Positions 1 to 7,157 of a stretch of DNA of 51,169 nucleotides are shown one piece after another. The stretch is from contig JAGBGO010000048.1 of the NCBI GenBank assembly GCA_017935905.1, positions 1 through 51,169 on the forward strand, in the 5' to 3' direction. A program made the translations under genes and the position numbers. The stretch comes from Clostridia bacterium. Its GTDB lineage: Bacteria > Bacillota > Clostridia > UBA1212 > UBA1255. A model generated the notes under the pieces. It was given only the letters and a program-made list of their open reading frames with translations, made no database searches and was not told the DNA's origin. The number at the start of each line of letters is the position of its first letter. Within the stretch, counting starts at the first letter, position 1.

Positions 1-1
1 A

Positions 2-583
2 AAACGTTTCTCGGACTATATGCAAGAAATCATCTTGGATCCCTTGGGTATGACCCACACCACTTTCCGGGAAACACCGGAAGTGCACGAGCAGATTGCG
101 GACCAATATTTGTTCCAAGACGGAAAAGTGGTGCCGTACAACAAACGGAACGATTTGGTTCCGTCGCCGAACTACGACAGCGGCGGTGCCGGTTTGATTT
201 CCTGCGGCGCAGATTATATAAAGTTTGCCGATACGTTGGCTTGCGGTGGTATATCCAAAGACGGGTATCGACTTTTGAAACCGGAGACCATTTCTTTCAT
301 GGCCTCTGAACAACTGTCCGGCTTTGCAATGAACAACGACTATTCCGGCGTGGCGGGCGTAGGCTACGGCTATGGCATGGGCGTGCGGGTCAAAATCGCC
401 GAAAACGGCGGCTTAAGTCCTTTGGGCGAATTTGGCTGGGACGGTGCTGCCGGTTGTTATTGTTTAATGGATCCTATCAATCACCTGTCCATTTTCTTTG
501 GCATGCAGGTGCTGGGGTGGCCCCATTGTATCGGCACGGCCCACTATGAAATCCGGGATATTGTATATAAGAGGTTTGTATGA
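2..583 (+). CDS. Serine hydrolase (beta-lactamase / penicillin-binding-like family), 5' truncated by window edge
   Basis: The reading frame is open from base 2, so the gene begins outside the window; the ATG at 20 is internal, because the residues before it (KRFSDY) already fit the family. The visible C-terminal part has the features of class C beta-lactamase-related hydrolases: PLGM with a Thr a few residues on, a glycine-rich SGGAGLISCGADY segment, and GWDGAAG near the C-terminus, where these enzymes carry their third active-site motif. The N-terminal SxxK and YxN motifs are not in view, so activity cannot be judged. Such proteins cleave esters, amides or D-amino-acid peptides. The stop overlaps the next start (ATGA), so it is translationally coupled to the EutH-like transporter. 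Confidence 0.8.
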   Translation, partial: KRFSDYMQEIILDPLGMTHTTFRETPEVHEQIADQYLFQDGKVVPYNKRNDLVPSPNYDSGGAGLISCGADYIKFADTLACGGISKDGYRLLKPETISFMASEQLSGFAMNNDYSGVAGVGYGYGMGVRVKIAENGGLSPLGEFGWDGAAGCYCLMDPINHLSIFFGMQVLGWPHCIGTAHYEIRDIVYKRFV

Positions 584-1665
584 GCGTACTGACCATTGTA
601 GTTTTCATCTTTGCCATCATCGGCGCTTTGGACTACGTGCTTGGCAACAAATTGGGCCTTGGCAAGGAGTTTGAGAAAGGATTTATGCTTCTTGGTGTAA
701 TGGCCCTTTCCATGATCGGTATGATCGTCATCGCCCCTTGGCTTGCAGAACTTGTGCGCCCTGCGCTGGATTTTGTAGCCGACAAGCTCCATTTGGACCC
801 TTCCATCGTACCGGCCTCTTTGTTTGCTAACGATATGGGCGGCGCCCCTTTGGCGGTAGAGGTAGCACGGAATGCAGAAATTGGTAAATTTAATGCTTTG
901 GTGGTGTCTTCCATGATGGGTTGCACCATCTCTTTTACCATTCCTTTTGCCCTTGGTATGGTGAAGAAAGAACAGCATCCGTCGCTGATTTACGGATTGC
1001 TGTGCGGCATTATCACCATTCCCGTGGGTTGCTTGGTGGCGGGCTTGATTTGCCGACTTCCCATCGTAGCGTTGCTGGTGGATTTGCTGCCCCTTGTGCT
1101 GCTGGCGGGAGTCATTTCCTTGGGCCTCTTGAAAGCACCCAATCTGTGTGTAAAAATCTTCAAGGTGTTCGGCTTCTTCATCACCGCGTTGATTATTACC
1201 GGTTTGATGCTGGGGATCTATGAATTTTTATCCGGCAAGAAGTTGATTGCAAGTTTAGCACCTTTGGAAGAAGGTGCCATGATCTGTGTTAATGCCAGTA
1301 TCTTCTTGGCCGGAGCTTTTACGTTTATGAGCATTATTTCCCGTTTGCTCAGCCGCCCTTTGAAAGCGCTGGGACGCAAAGTGGGGATCAATGAAGATGC
1401 CGCTTTAGGTGTGCTTTCTTGCATTGTAACCAATGCCGCGTCTTTTGGTACTATGGAGAAAATGGACGAAAAGGGCAGCATGATCAACTCCGCTTTTGCG
1501 GTATCTGCAGCTTTTACGTTAGGGGGTCACATGGCTTTTACCATGGCCTTTGATCCTTCCTATATTGTGCCGGTGATTGTGGGGAAACTGGTGGCAGGTC
1601 TTTGCGCTTTGGTGGTGGCGTATTTTGTATATCCAAAAGTAGGGAAGGCGGGTAAAAAATCATGA
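580..1665 (+). CDS. eutH: EutH-family (ethanolamine transporter-like) membrane protein
   Basis: A 361-residue, very hydrophobic protein with about ten predicted membrane segments. It resembles EutH along its length: an N-terminal helix, then a GFMLLGVMALSMIGM-type helix, the NDMGG segment (CDMGG in enterobacterial EutH), SSMMGCTISFTIPFALG, and a GIITIPVGC helix. EutH is thought to carry ethanolamine across the membrane at low concentration. No ethanolamine lyase (eutBC) or microcompartment gene is nearby; the neighbours are a serine hydrolase upstream and a sugar isomerase-like enzyme downstream, both with 4-bp ATGA overlaps. The substrate here may therefore be an amino-alcohol released by the hydrolase or something else. 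Family assignment is firm; substrate is inference. Confidence 0.8.
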   Translation: MSVLTIVVFIFAIIGALDYVLGNKLGLGKEFEKGFMLLGVMALSMIGMIVIAPWLAELVRPALDFVADKLHLDPSIVPASLFANDMGGAPLAVEVARNAEIGKFNALVVSSMMGCTISFTIPFALGMVKKEQHPSLIYGLLCGIITIPVGCLVAGLICRLPIVALLVDLLPLVLLAGVISLGLLKAPNLCVKIFKVFGFFITALIITGLMLGIYEFLSGKKLIASLAPLEEGAMICVNASIFLAGAFTFMSIISRLLSRPLKALGRKVGINEDAALGVLSCIVTNAASFGTMEKMDEKGSMINSAFAVSAAFTLGGHMAFTMAFDPSYIVPVIVGKLVAGLCALVVAYFVYPKVGKAGKKS

Positions 1666-2501
1666 GAATTGTAAACTGTACCGGTATTTTCCCGCCGGAA
1701 ATGGATATTTTTGAGAAAATCGACCGTATGGTTAAAGCGGGATTTACTTGCTTAGACTATACGCTCCTGGATTTAGATCGACCTGCGGGGACGCATCCTC
1801 TTATGACAGATCAGTGGCGACCCTGGGTGCGGGAAGTGAAGGCTTATGCGGAGGATAAAGGTGTCCTCTTTACCCATGCCCACGGTGTTGGTTGGCCTGC
1901 CGCTCTTTATGCCAAGCAAGATTCCCATATTGGGTATCGGGCCATCGAAATTGCCGCAGAATTAGGGATTCAGTGGATTGCTATGCATCCTCAGGATTTG
2001 CAAGGAACGCAGACACCGGAGTATTATGATTACTACGTGGAACAAAACCGTATTTGGTTTACCCCTTATTTAGAGCGTTGCAAAGCCTTTGGCGTCGGCC
2101 TTGCTTTGGAGAATTTGCCCTGGGCCAATTCCAACCGGGCAAAGCCTTTAGCCGATTTGGTGGACGCCCTTGGCGGGGAGAACGTCGGTGTTTGCTGGGA
2201 TACCGGCCACGCCCATATCAATCAACTGCCGCCTTCTGAAATGAAAGAGCTGGGACATCGCTTGGTAACGCTGCACGTTCATGACAACCACGGAGAATGG
2301 AACGATGAACATCAAATTCCTTATACCGGCTACGGCACGTATGATTGGGTAGACTTTATGAAAACGCTGCGGGAAATGGACTACAAAGGAGATTTTGTGT
2401 TGGAAGCCCATCACCAAATGCGGGAGACCACCGACGAAGCACTATGGAATCGTTATTTGGGTGAAATGATGACGGCCAGCAAGAAACTGCTGGCGCTGTA
2501 A
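1662..2501 (+). CDS. Sugar phosphate isomerase/epimerase (AP endonuclease 2-like TIM barrel)
   Basis: A 279-residue TIM-barrel protein of the xylose isomerase-like / AP_endonuc_2 family. Visible marks are the strand-end motifs typical of the fold: HAHGVGWP near residue 70, AMHPQDL near 108, LALENLPW near 146, CWDTGHAH near 178 and TLHVHDN near 203, followed by EAHHQ near the C-terminus. The Glu/Asp/His residues at these strand ends normally bind a divalent metal. The family isomerises or epimerises sugars, inositols and hydroxyacids, and the exact substrate cannot be read from sequence. It starts inside the stop of the EutH-like gene (ATGA), forming a three-gene coupled unit. Confidence 0.82.
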   Translation: MRIVNCTGIFPPEMDIFEKIDRMVKAGFTCLDYTLLDLDRPAGTHPLMTDQWRPWVREVKAYAEDKGVLFTHAHGVGWPAALYAKQDSHIGYRAIEIAAELGIQWIAMHPQDLQGTQTPEYYDYYVEQNRIWFTPYLERCKAFGVGLALENLPWANSNRAKPLADLVDALGGENVGVCWDTGHAHINQLPPSEMKELGHRLVTLHVHDNHGEWNDEHQIPYTGYGTYDWVDFMKTLREMDYKGDFVLEAHHQMRETTDEALWNRYLGEMMTASKKLLAL

Positions 2502-2510
2502 GGAAACACG

Positions 2511-2729
2511 GTGAGGGTGAACGATGGGATATTTGTTTTTACTGATCGCTTTTTCCGGTCTGCTTGTGATCAATTTGCTTTAAGCTTTATTTCTTCGTTC
2601 TATTATGGACGTTTGTGGAAAGCAAGCGTACTTACGACACAATTAAGTGAATATAATCCCCAATATAAGCGCTTGCGGTTTTATCCGCAGGCGTTTATAC
2701 TATGGGTAGATTTTGTCAAGAAAGCGTGA
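2511..2729 (+). pseudogene. Doubtful short ORF; possible remnant of a membrane transporter
   Basis: A 72-codon frame starts at GTG after an AAGGA, but the protein resembles no family I recognise. In another frame, an ATG at 2524 behind GAGGG gives a short hydrophobic peptide, MGYLFLLIAFSGLLVINLL, that stops at 2581 and reads like the first helix of a permease. I take the 237-bp gap between the isomerase and mannosidase genes as a decayed transporter start or simple spacer. Neither frame is well supported. Confidence 0.2.
2670..2693 (+). terminator. Weak hairpin upstream of the mannosidase gene
   Basis: CGCTTGCGG and CCGCAGGCG can form a 9-bp stem with one G-U pair around a TTTTAT loop. It is followed only by TTTATAC, not a clean T-run, so termination would be weak. 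It could attenuate read-through into the mannosidase gene, whose start lacks an obvious strong ribosome binding site. Confidence 0.35.
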
Positions 2730-2738
2730 TTTGCCCTT

Positions 2739-5225
2739 ATGAAGAAACGAATTCATTTGATTTGTAACGCACATTTAGACCCTGTATGGCAATGGGAATG
2801 GGAAGAAGGCGCAGCGGAAGCCCTATCCACGTTTCGCGTGGCTGCCCGTTTATGCGAAGAATACGGGGATTTTGTTTTTAACCACAATGAGGCCATTCTC
2901 TATCAATGGGTAGAGGAATACGAGCCTGCTTTATTTGAGAAGATTCAGCAACTGGTGGCCGCCGGGAAGTGGCACATTATGGGCGGCACCTACTTGCAAC
3001 CGGATTGCAATATGCCTTCGGGAGAGGGACAGATTCGGCAGATTTTGGCGGGGCGCCGGTATTTTATGGACAAGTTTGGCGTTCGCCCTACCACTTCCGT
3101 GAATTTTGATGCCTTTGGTCATTCCAGAGGGCAAGTCCAGATTTTGAAGAAGTGCGGATACGACAGCACCATTTTCGGCAGACCTTTTCCCTCTTTTGTG
3201 GAACTTCCCGGAGAGGAGTTTCGCTGGGTTGGCTACGATGGGTCTGAAATTATGGGTCGGCGGTTTGTGGGGTATAATTCTTTCTTGGGGAAGGCCACGG
3301 AGAAGATCCAAAAATACATTGATAAATGTTCGGAGGATGATTTCACTTTATGTCTGTGGGGCGTGGGAAACCATGGCGGCGGTCCTTCTAAGAAGGATTT
3401 AGAGGATATTGCCCGTCTGCAGAAAGAAATGGAAGCCCAAGGGGTGCAGGTGATTCATTCTACCTTGGAGAATTATTTTGCAGAATTGAAAGAAAGCGGC
3501 AAGGAACTGCCTGCGTATGAAGGGGAGTTAAACCCTTGGGGCGTGGGCTGCTACACCAGTATGATTCGGGTGAAGCAGAAGTACCGTCAATTTGAAAATA
3601 TGCTTTTCTCTACTGAGAAGATGTGCGCGGCGGCTTCCTTAAACGGCGTCATGCCTTGGCCCAAGGCGGAAATTAACGAGGCGGTTCGGGATTTATTGAC
3701 CGTGCAGTTTCACGACATTTTACCCGGGACCTCCGTACAGTCTGCGGAGGAAATGGGCCTTCGGGTGATGGACCACGGCATAGAAATATTGACCCGCGTC
3801 CGGACACGCGCCTTCTTTGCTTTGTCCGGTGGACAGAAGCCGGCCTCCGCCGATGCCATTCCCATGCTGATTTTTAACCCCAACCCCTATCCCGTGGAGG
3901 GGGATTTCGCCTGCGAAATGATGCTGTGGGACCAAAATCATAAAGGTACGTTTAATATGCCCCGTGTGCGGGATGAGTCCGGCGCGTTCTTGCCCACCCA
4001 GTGCGAGAAGGAAAATAGTTCCATTAAACTGGATTGGCGAAAGAAAGTTGTTTTCCACGGCACCTTGAAGCCCATGCAAATGAATCGGTTTGATTGCTAC
4101 TACGATGAGTTGCCAACGAAACCGGTGCCTCAGGCGGACCGGGAAGATGCGGACGCTTTCTACTTAGAGAGTGATTGCGCGTCCTGTGTGGTGAGTAAGA
4201 CCACGGGCGCATTGGTCAGTTACAAGGTTGGGGGAGTGGAACTGCTCTCCGGGGAATCCTGTGTGCTTCACGTGGTGGAAGATAATTGCGATCCTTGGGA
4301 AATGTCCCACGTTTCTTTTGAAAAGCGGATGGGCACGTTTACATTGATGTCTCCGGAAGACGGATCTGTTTATAGTGGCGTGCTGGCACCTATTCCTTCC
4401 GTTCGCTGCATTGAAAACGGCCCGGTACGCGTGGTAATCGAGGCGGTTTTGTCTTATGGGCATTCTCGGGCTGTGGTTCGTTATACCATGCCTCGAAAAG
4501 GCGCCGGTCTTGGAATTGACGTGCGGGTTTCTTGGGCGGAAATTCAGCGTATGCTGAAAATGGAGATTCGAGGGCGTATTCCCGGCGGCCGTTGTTTGGG
4601 TGAAGCGGAGTTTGGTTTGGAAGATTTACCGATAAATGGCCGAGAGAACGTTTCTCTTCGTTATCTTCGTCTGGAGAATGATACCTGTGGTTTGCTGCTT
4701 GCCAATAATGGAATTTACGGTTCGTCTTGCGAGGCTACCGCGGAAGGGTTAAATTTATATGCAACGCTCTTGCGATCGGCTGCGTATTGTGCCCACCCGG
4801 TGGGAACACCGGATATTATTGCACAAGACCGTTTTACGCCCCACATGGAGCAGGGAGAACGGCAGTATTCTTTCGTTTTACTGGGCGGCACACCTTCTGC
4901 GGTTGAGGCGTCTGCCTCTGTGGCTTCCGGGCTTTTGAACGACCCGCCTATGGCACTTTCTTTCTATCCGCCGTCTGACGGCACTCGGCCTACTTGTCCT
5001 GTGACGGTTTCCGGCCCTGTGGAATTGTCTTGTTTTAAAGTGGCGGAAGACGGAGAAGGGTATATCTTGCGCTTTTATAACCCGTCTGCTGTACCTGTCC
5101 GGTTCTGCGTGGATGCTCCGGCTTTTGGGGTTCGCACGGAACTGGAAATTGGCAAATTCTCTGCGGACACCTATCGAATTACACCCGGGTGCATGGCTGC
5201 GTGCGATATGACAGAAGGGCTGTAA
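2739..5225 (+). CDS. Glycoside hydrolase family 38 alpha-mannosidase
   Basis: An 828-residue GH38 enzyme without a signal peptide, so cytoplasmic. The N-terminal NAHLDPVW (residues 10-17) carries zinc-binding His and Asp; NFDAFGHS (122-129) carries the presumed nucleophile Asp124; QFHDILPGTS (about 323) is the second conserved block with a zinc His. The C-terminal half is the beta-sandwich region. Full family length and no broken motif, so probably active on alpha-mannosides imported as oligosaccharides. No strong Shine-Dalgarno precedes the ATG. The TAA stop is also the first three bases of the repeat element that follows, so the element abuts the gene exactly at its stop codon. Confidence 0.93.
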   Translation: MKKRIHLICNAHLDPVWQWEWEEGAAEALSTFRVAARLCEEYGDFVFNHNEAILYQWVEEYEPALFEKIQQLVAAGKWHIMGGTYLQPDCNMPSGEGQIRQILAGRRYFMDKFGVRPTTSVNFDAFGHSRGQVQILKKCGYDSTIFGRPFPSFVELPGEEFRWVGYDGSEIMGRRFVGYNSFLGKATEKIQKYIDKCSEDDFTLCLWGVGNHGGGPSKKDLEDIARLQKEMEAQGVQVIHSTLENYFAELKESGKELPAYEGELNPWGVGCYTSMIRVKQKYRQFENMLFSTEKMCAAASLNGVMPWPKAEINEAVRDLLTVQFHDILPGTSVQSAEEMGLRVMDHGIEILTRVRTRAFFALSGGQKPASADAIPMLIFNPNPYPVEGDFACEMMLWDQNHKGTFNMPRVRDESGAFLPTQCEKENSSIKLDWRKKVVFHGTLKPMQMNRFDCYYDELPTKPVPQADREDADAFYLESDCASCVVSKTTGALVSYKVGGVELLSGESCVLHVVEDNCDPWEMSHVSFEKRMGTFTLMSPEDGSVYSGVLAPIPSVRCIENGPVRVVIEAVLSYGHSRAVVRYTMPRKGAGLGIDVRVSWAEIQRMLKMEIRGRIPGGRCLGEAEFGLEDLPINGRENVSLRYLRLENDTCGLLLANNGIYGSSCEATAEGLNLYATLLRSAAYCAHPVGTPDIIAQDRFTPHMEQGERQYSFVLLGGTPSAVEASASVASGLLNDPPMALSFYPPSDGTRPTCPVTVSGPVELSCFKVAEDGEGYILRFYNPSAVPVRFCVDAPAFGVRTELEIGKFSADTYRITPGCMAACDMTEGL

Positions 5226-5404
5226 GGTCGGTTTGGGCAGTAGCGCCCGTTTTTAGTGGTTATTGCCCAAGGATTGGGGGTAAAATGGTTTTTTGCTGTT
5301 CTATTGCCCAAAAACAGGCGGATTTGTATGGCAAAAGCCGCTTTGGGCACGACAAAACATGAAATTTTGGGCAGTAACTCACGAAATCTTATCCAATTGC
5401 CCAA
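5223..5404. repeat. Palindromic repeat element, copy A
   Basis: A 182-bp element, repeated at 6287-6468. The first 155 bp differ at only five positions (5228, 5248, 5327, 5337, 5345) with no indels; the last ~27 bp keep length and the final AATTGCCCAA but otherwise diverge. Inside are six copies of TTGGGCA or its complement, in the order F R R F F R, at 5233, 5264, 5305, 5343, 5367 and 5398. That order is its own reverse complement. The outer pair and the next pair share one centre near 5318, so the whole unit can fold as a long interrupted hairpin or as three small hairpins. One end is the mannosidase stop; the other supplies the last codons of the nuclease gene on the minus strand. Confidence 0.9.
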
Positions 5405-6206
5405 AACCGAAAAATTCTTGGATTCTACATTCGATTGTGTGGATTGACAACGGATGATCTGCGGTTTCGCTTGTGGTAATCAATTGGATATTGGGATATA
5501 TTTGGTGTTTGGAATAGAATTGCATTCTTTCGTAGGCCCGGTCGCGATAGACCGGGTCGTCCATTTTACCGAAATGTTCCCAATAAAACGTTTCGCCGGT
5601 TTGCGGGTGTCGAAGGGTAAAGTCGGGATAAATGGGACGCAAGCCTAAATGTAGAGCGCATTCATATCGAAAGGGAATTTGATGGCTGAAAAGAAGCGTG
5701 GCGATGAGCACCTCAGACTTTGAACGGACGCGGATGTTCCCGGGAGCTGTATGAATCTTATTCTCCGGGTGAAAAGGATTGGTTTCGTAAGAAGCGTTTG
5801 CCCACTGGGATAAATCTTTGGATAACCCCGCTTGGATGAGCAATTCTGTATAAGGTGTTTGCTCGGTGAGCAATTTTCTTGCATGGCCGGGATTGTCTTG
5901 ATGTTTCTGCAGATATTGGTTGACTTCATCTAAGTCGTGTTGAAGGTCGCGCAGGAGCTCTGTCAAATATTTCTTGTCTGCCATAACGCAGGCAAACTCT
6001 CGCTGACTTTTTGGCAGATAAATGTTTTGACCGTCTTTACAAAGGTGCCACTTGGTGTAAGCCTGATTCTTGCTACAACAAAGTTCACCTTCCGGATATT
6101 CCGCAATCCGCCGCTTGAGCATAGCGATTTCTTCCATCAATTGATCTCTTAAAATGATCATCTTTTGATATAAGGTTTGTCCCTGGATAATTTCATGTTG
6201 TATCAT
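5379..6206 (-). CDS. PD-(D/E)XK nuclease-like protein between twin repeats
   Basis: About 275 residues. The N-terminal half has a coiled-coil-like helix (residues ~15-40), then KWHLCKDGQNIYLPKS, a segment I associate with uncharacterised Firmicutes proteins. The C-terminal half looks like a PD-(D/E)XK nuclease: RSKSEVLIA (helix with Glu, ~165), RYE (~182), YPDF (Asp, ~195) and YWEHFG (Glu-His, ~210), followed by LITTSET. The usual D/E-x-K is replaced by E-x-H. Two start codons lie six bases apart; AGGGGA sits only about two bases before the first (6212) and eight before the second, so 6206 is preferred. A promoter and a perfect 14-bp palindrome lie upstream. The gene is bracketed by copies A and B of the repeat, and its last codons (GQLDKIS) lie inside copy A. 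Fold assignment is by motif reading only; function is unknown. Confidence 0.7.
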   Translation of the reverse strand: MIQHEIIQGQTLYQKMIILRDQLMEEIAMLKRRIAEYPEGELCCSKNQAYTKWHLCKDGQNIYLPKSQREFACVMADKKYLTELLRDLQHDLDEVNQYLQKHQDNPGHARKLLTEQTPYTELLIQAGLSKDLSQWANASYETNPFHPENKIHTAPGNIRVRSKSEVLIATLLFSHQIPFRYECALHLGLRPIYPDFTLRHPQTGETFYWEHFGKMDDPVYRDRAYERMQFYSKHQIYPNIQLITTSETADHPLSIHTIECRIQEFFGFGQLDKIS

Positions 6207-6223
6207 ATACATTCCCCTACATG

Positions 6224-6252
6224 ATTACAACACAAAAGTCCGTAAAATGCAA
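6224..6252 (-). promoter_or_regulatory. Promoter of the nuclease-like gene
   Basis: On the minus strand TTGCAT (-35, bases 6252-6247) and TGTAAT (-10, bases 6229-6224) are separated by 17 bp. The gene start follows about 17 bp downstream. A perfect palindrome lies directly against the -35. Confidence 0.5.
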
Positions 6253-6266
6253 ATTTCCCGGGAAAT
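6253..6266. promoter_or_regulatory. Perfect 14-bp palindrome next to the -35 box
   Basis: ATTTCCCGGGAAAT is a perfect inverted repeat immediately upstream of the -35 hexamer of the nuclease-like gene, followed by a further half copy (ATTTCCCG) at 6266-6273. It fits an operator for a dimeric regulator. No regulator gene is adjacent. Confidence 0.4.
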
Positions 6267-6286
6267 ATTTCCCGAAAAATTTTTAT

Positions 6287-6468
6287 TAAGGCCGGTTTGG
6301 GCAGTAGCGCCTGTTTTTAGTGGTTATTGCCCAAGGATTGGGGGTAAAATGGTTTTTTGCTGTTCTATTGCCCAAAAACAGGCGGATTTGCATGGCAAAA
6401 ACCGCTTTTGGCACGACAAAACATGAAATTTTGGGCAGTAACCGCAGAAAATCAGTCTAATTGCCCAA
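6287..6468. repeat. Palindromic repeat element, copy B
   Basis: Second copy of the 182-bp element, exactly 1,064 bp from copy A and in the same orientation. It starts with TAAGG like copy A, but here in intergenic DNA upstream of the nuclease gene. Compared with A it restores perfect pairing between CGCCTGTTTTT and AAAAACAGGCG (11 bp each). One TTGGGCA word is altered to TTTGGCA near 6407. Its far end encodes the last four residues (GQLD) and the stop of the HAD gene on the minus strand. Confidence 0.9.
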
Positions 6469-7156
6469 TCCATAAAGCCTGCAGCGCCTCATATAACGTA
6501 TCAAACGCAACGCTGGCAAGATGTGAAACTTGACACCTGGGATGACGGATACAAATGGAGAAATCTGCGTACTGAAACATAGGAACGTCATTTTCCCCGT
6601 CGCCGATGACTAAAAAATCTGCAGCAGAAGCCCCCAGTACCCGGGCAAGCGCCTGCAAACCGCTACCTTTATTGGTTCCTTTGGGCACAAAATCAATACA
6701 ATCCACTTGGCGGTACAGATCTAAAGCAGTCAAAGAGGGTGCCAAGCGACTGATAATTTCATTCAAGATTTCAAACATCTCCGGATCTCGGGGAAAAGGT
6801 GTCAGCGCCACTTCGTTTGGTTGATACCAAAGCCGGGCTTCGTAAGGCGTCAGCGCTTCTCGCACCGTAGCCATTTGGGAGAGCACTTCGGGGCTCACGT
6901 TATTTTTAATATGAAGCATAGGCGGTAAATCAGAGCCTCCTTGGATCACCCCACCGGTTTCCCCGATTAAAATGGCATCGGGCAGCCCTAACTGTCTACA
7001 TAAACCGCATAAATAATACACAGGCTTCCCGGAACATAACACAATTTGACGGCCTTGGGCCTGAAGCTGATGAAGCAACGCCACATTTTCCGCCAAAACC
7101 GGCTTGCCAACAGCCGCTAAGGTATCATCTAAATCTAAAACCAGGAAACGGTGCAT
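6452..7156 (-). CDS. HAD-superfamily hydrolase, Cof / sucrose-phosphatase-like
   Basis: A 234-residue HAD phosphatase. FLVLDLDDTLA at the N-terminus gives the nucleophile and acid/base aspartates; LCSGK supplies motif II Ser; GTNKGSGL holds the motif III Lys; GDGENDVPMF is motif IV, binding magnesium. The long cap between motifs II and III and GDGEND put it in subfamily IIB (Cof-type), which dephosphorylates sugar phosphates or phosphorylated cofactors. The start at 7156 is chosen because GGGAGGAG lies seven bases upstream, inside the end of the ABC transporter gene; a longer frame would overlap that gene. The C-terminal GQLD comes from repeat copy B, so the natural C-terminus may have been replaced. 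Confidence 0.85.
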   Translation of the reverse strand: MHRFLVLDLDDTLAAVGKPVLAENVALLHQLQAQGRQIVLCSGKPVYYLCGLCRQLGLPDAILIGETGGVIQGGSDLPPMLHIKNNVSPEVLSQMATVREALTPYEARLWYQPNEVALTPFPRDPEMFEILNEIISRLAPSLTALDLYRQVDCIDFVPKGTNKGSGLQALARVLGASAADFLVIGDGENDVPMFQYADFSICIRHPRCQVSHLASVAFDTLYEALQALWIGQLD

Positions 7157-7157
7157 C

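Noticed and set aside
580..1665. Part of an ethanolamine microcompartment operon
   Set aside because: No eutBC, shell protein or cobalamin genes are in view; only the transporter family matches.
5223..6468. CRISPR-like array from repeated TTGGGCA words
   Set aside because: Words are 7-8 bp, irregularly spaced and in both orientations, and no cas genes are nearby.
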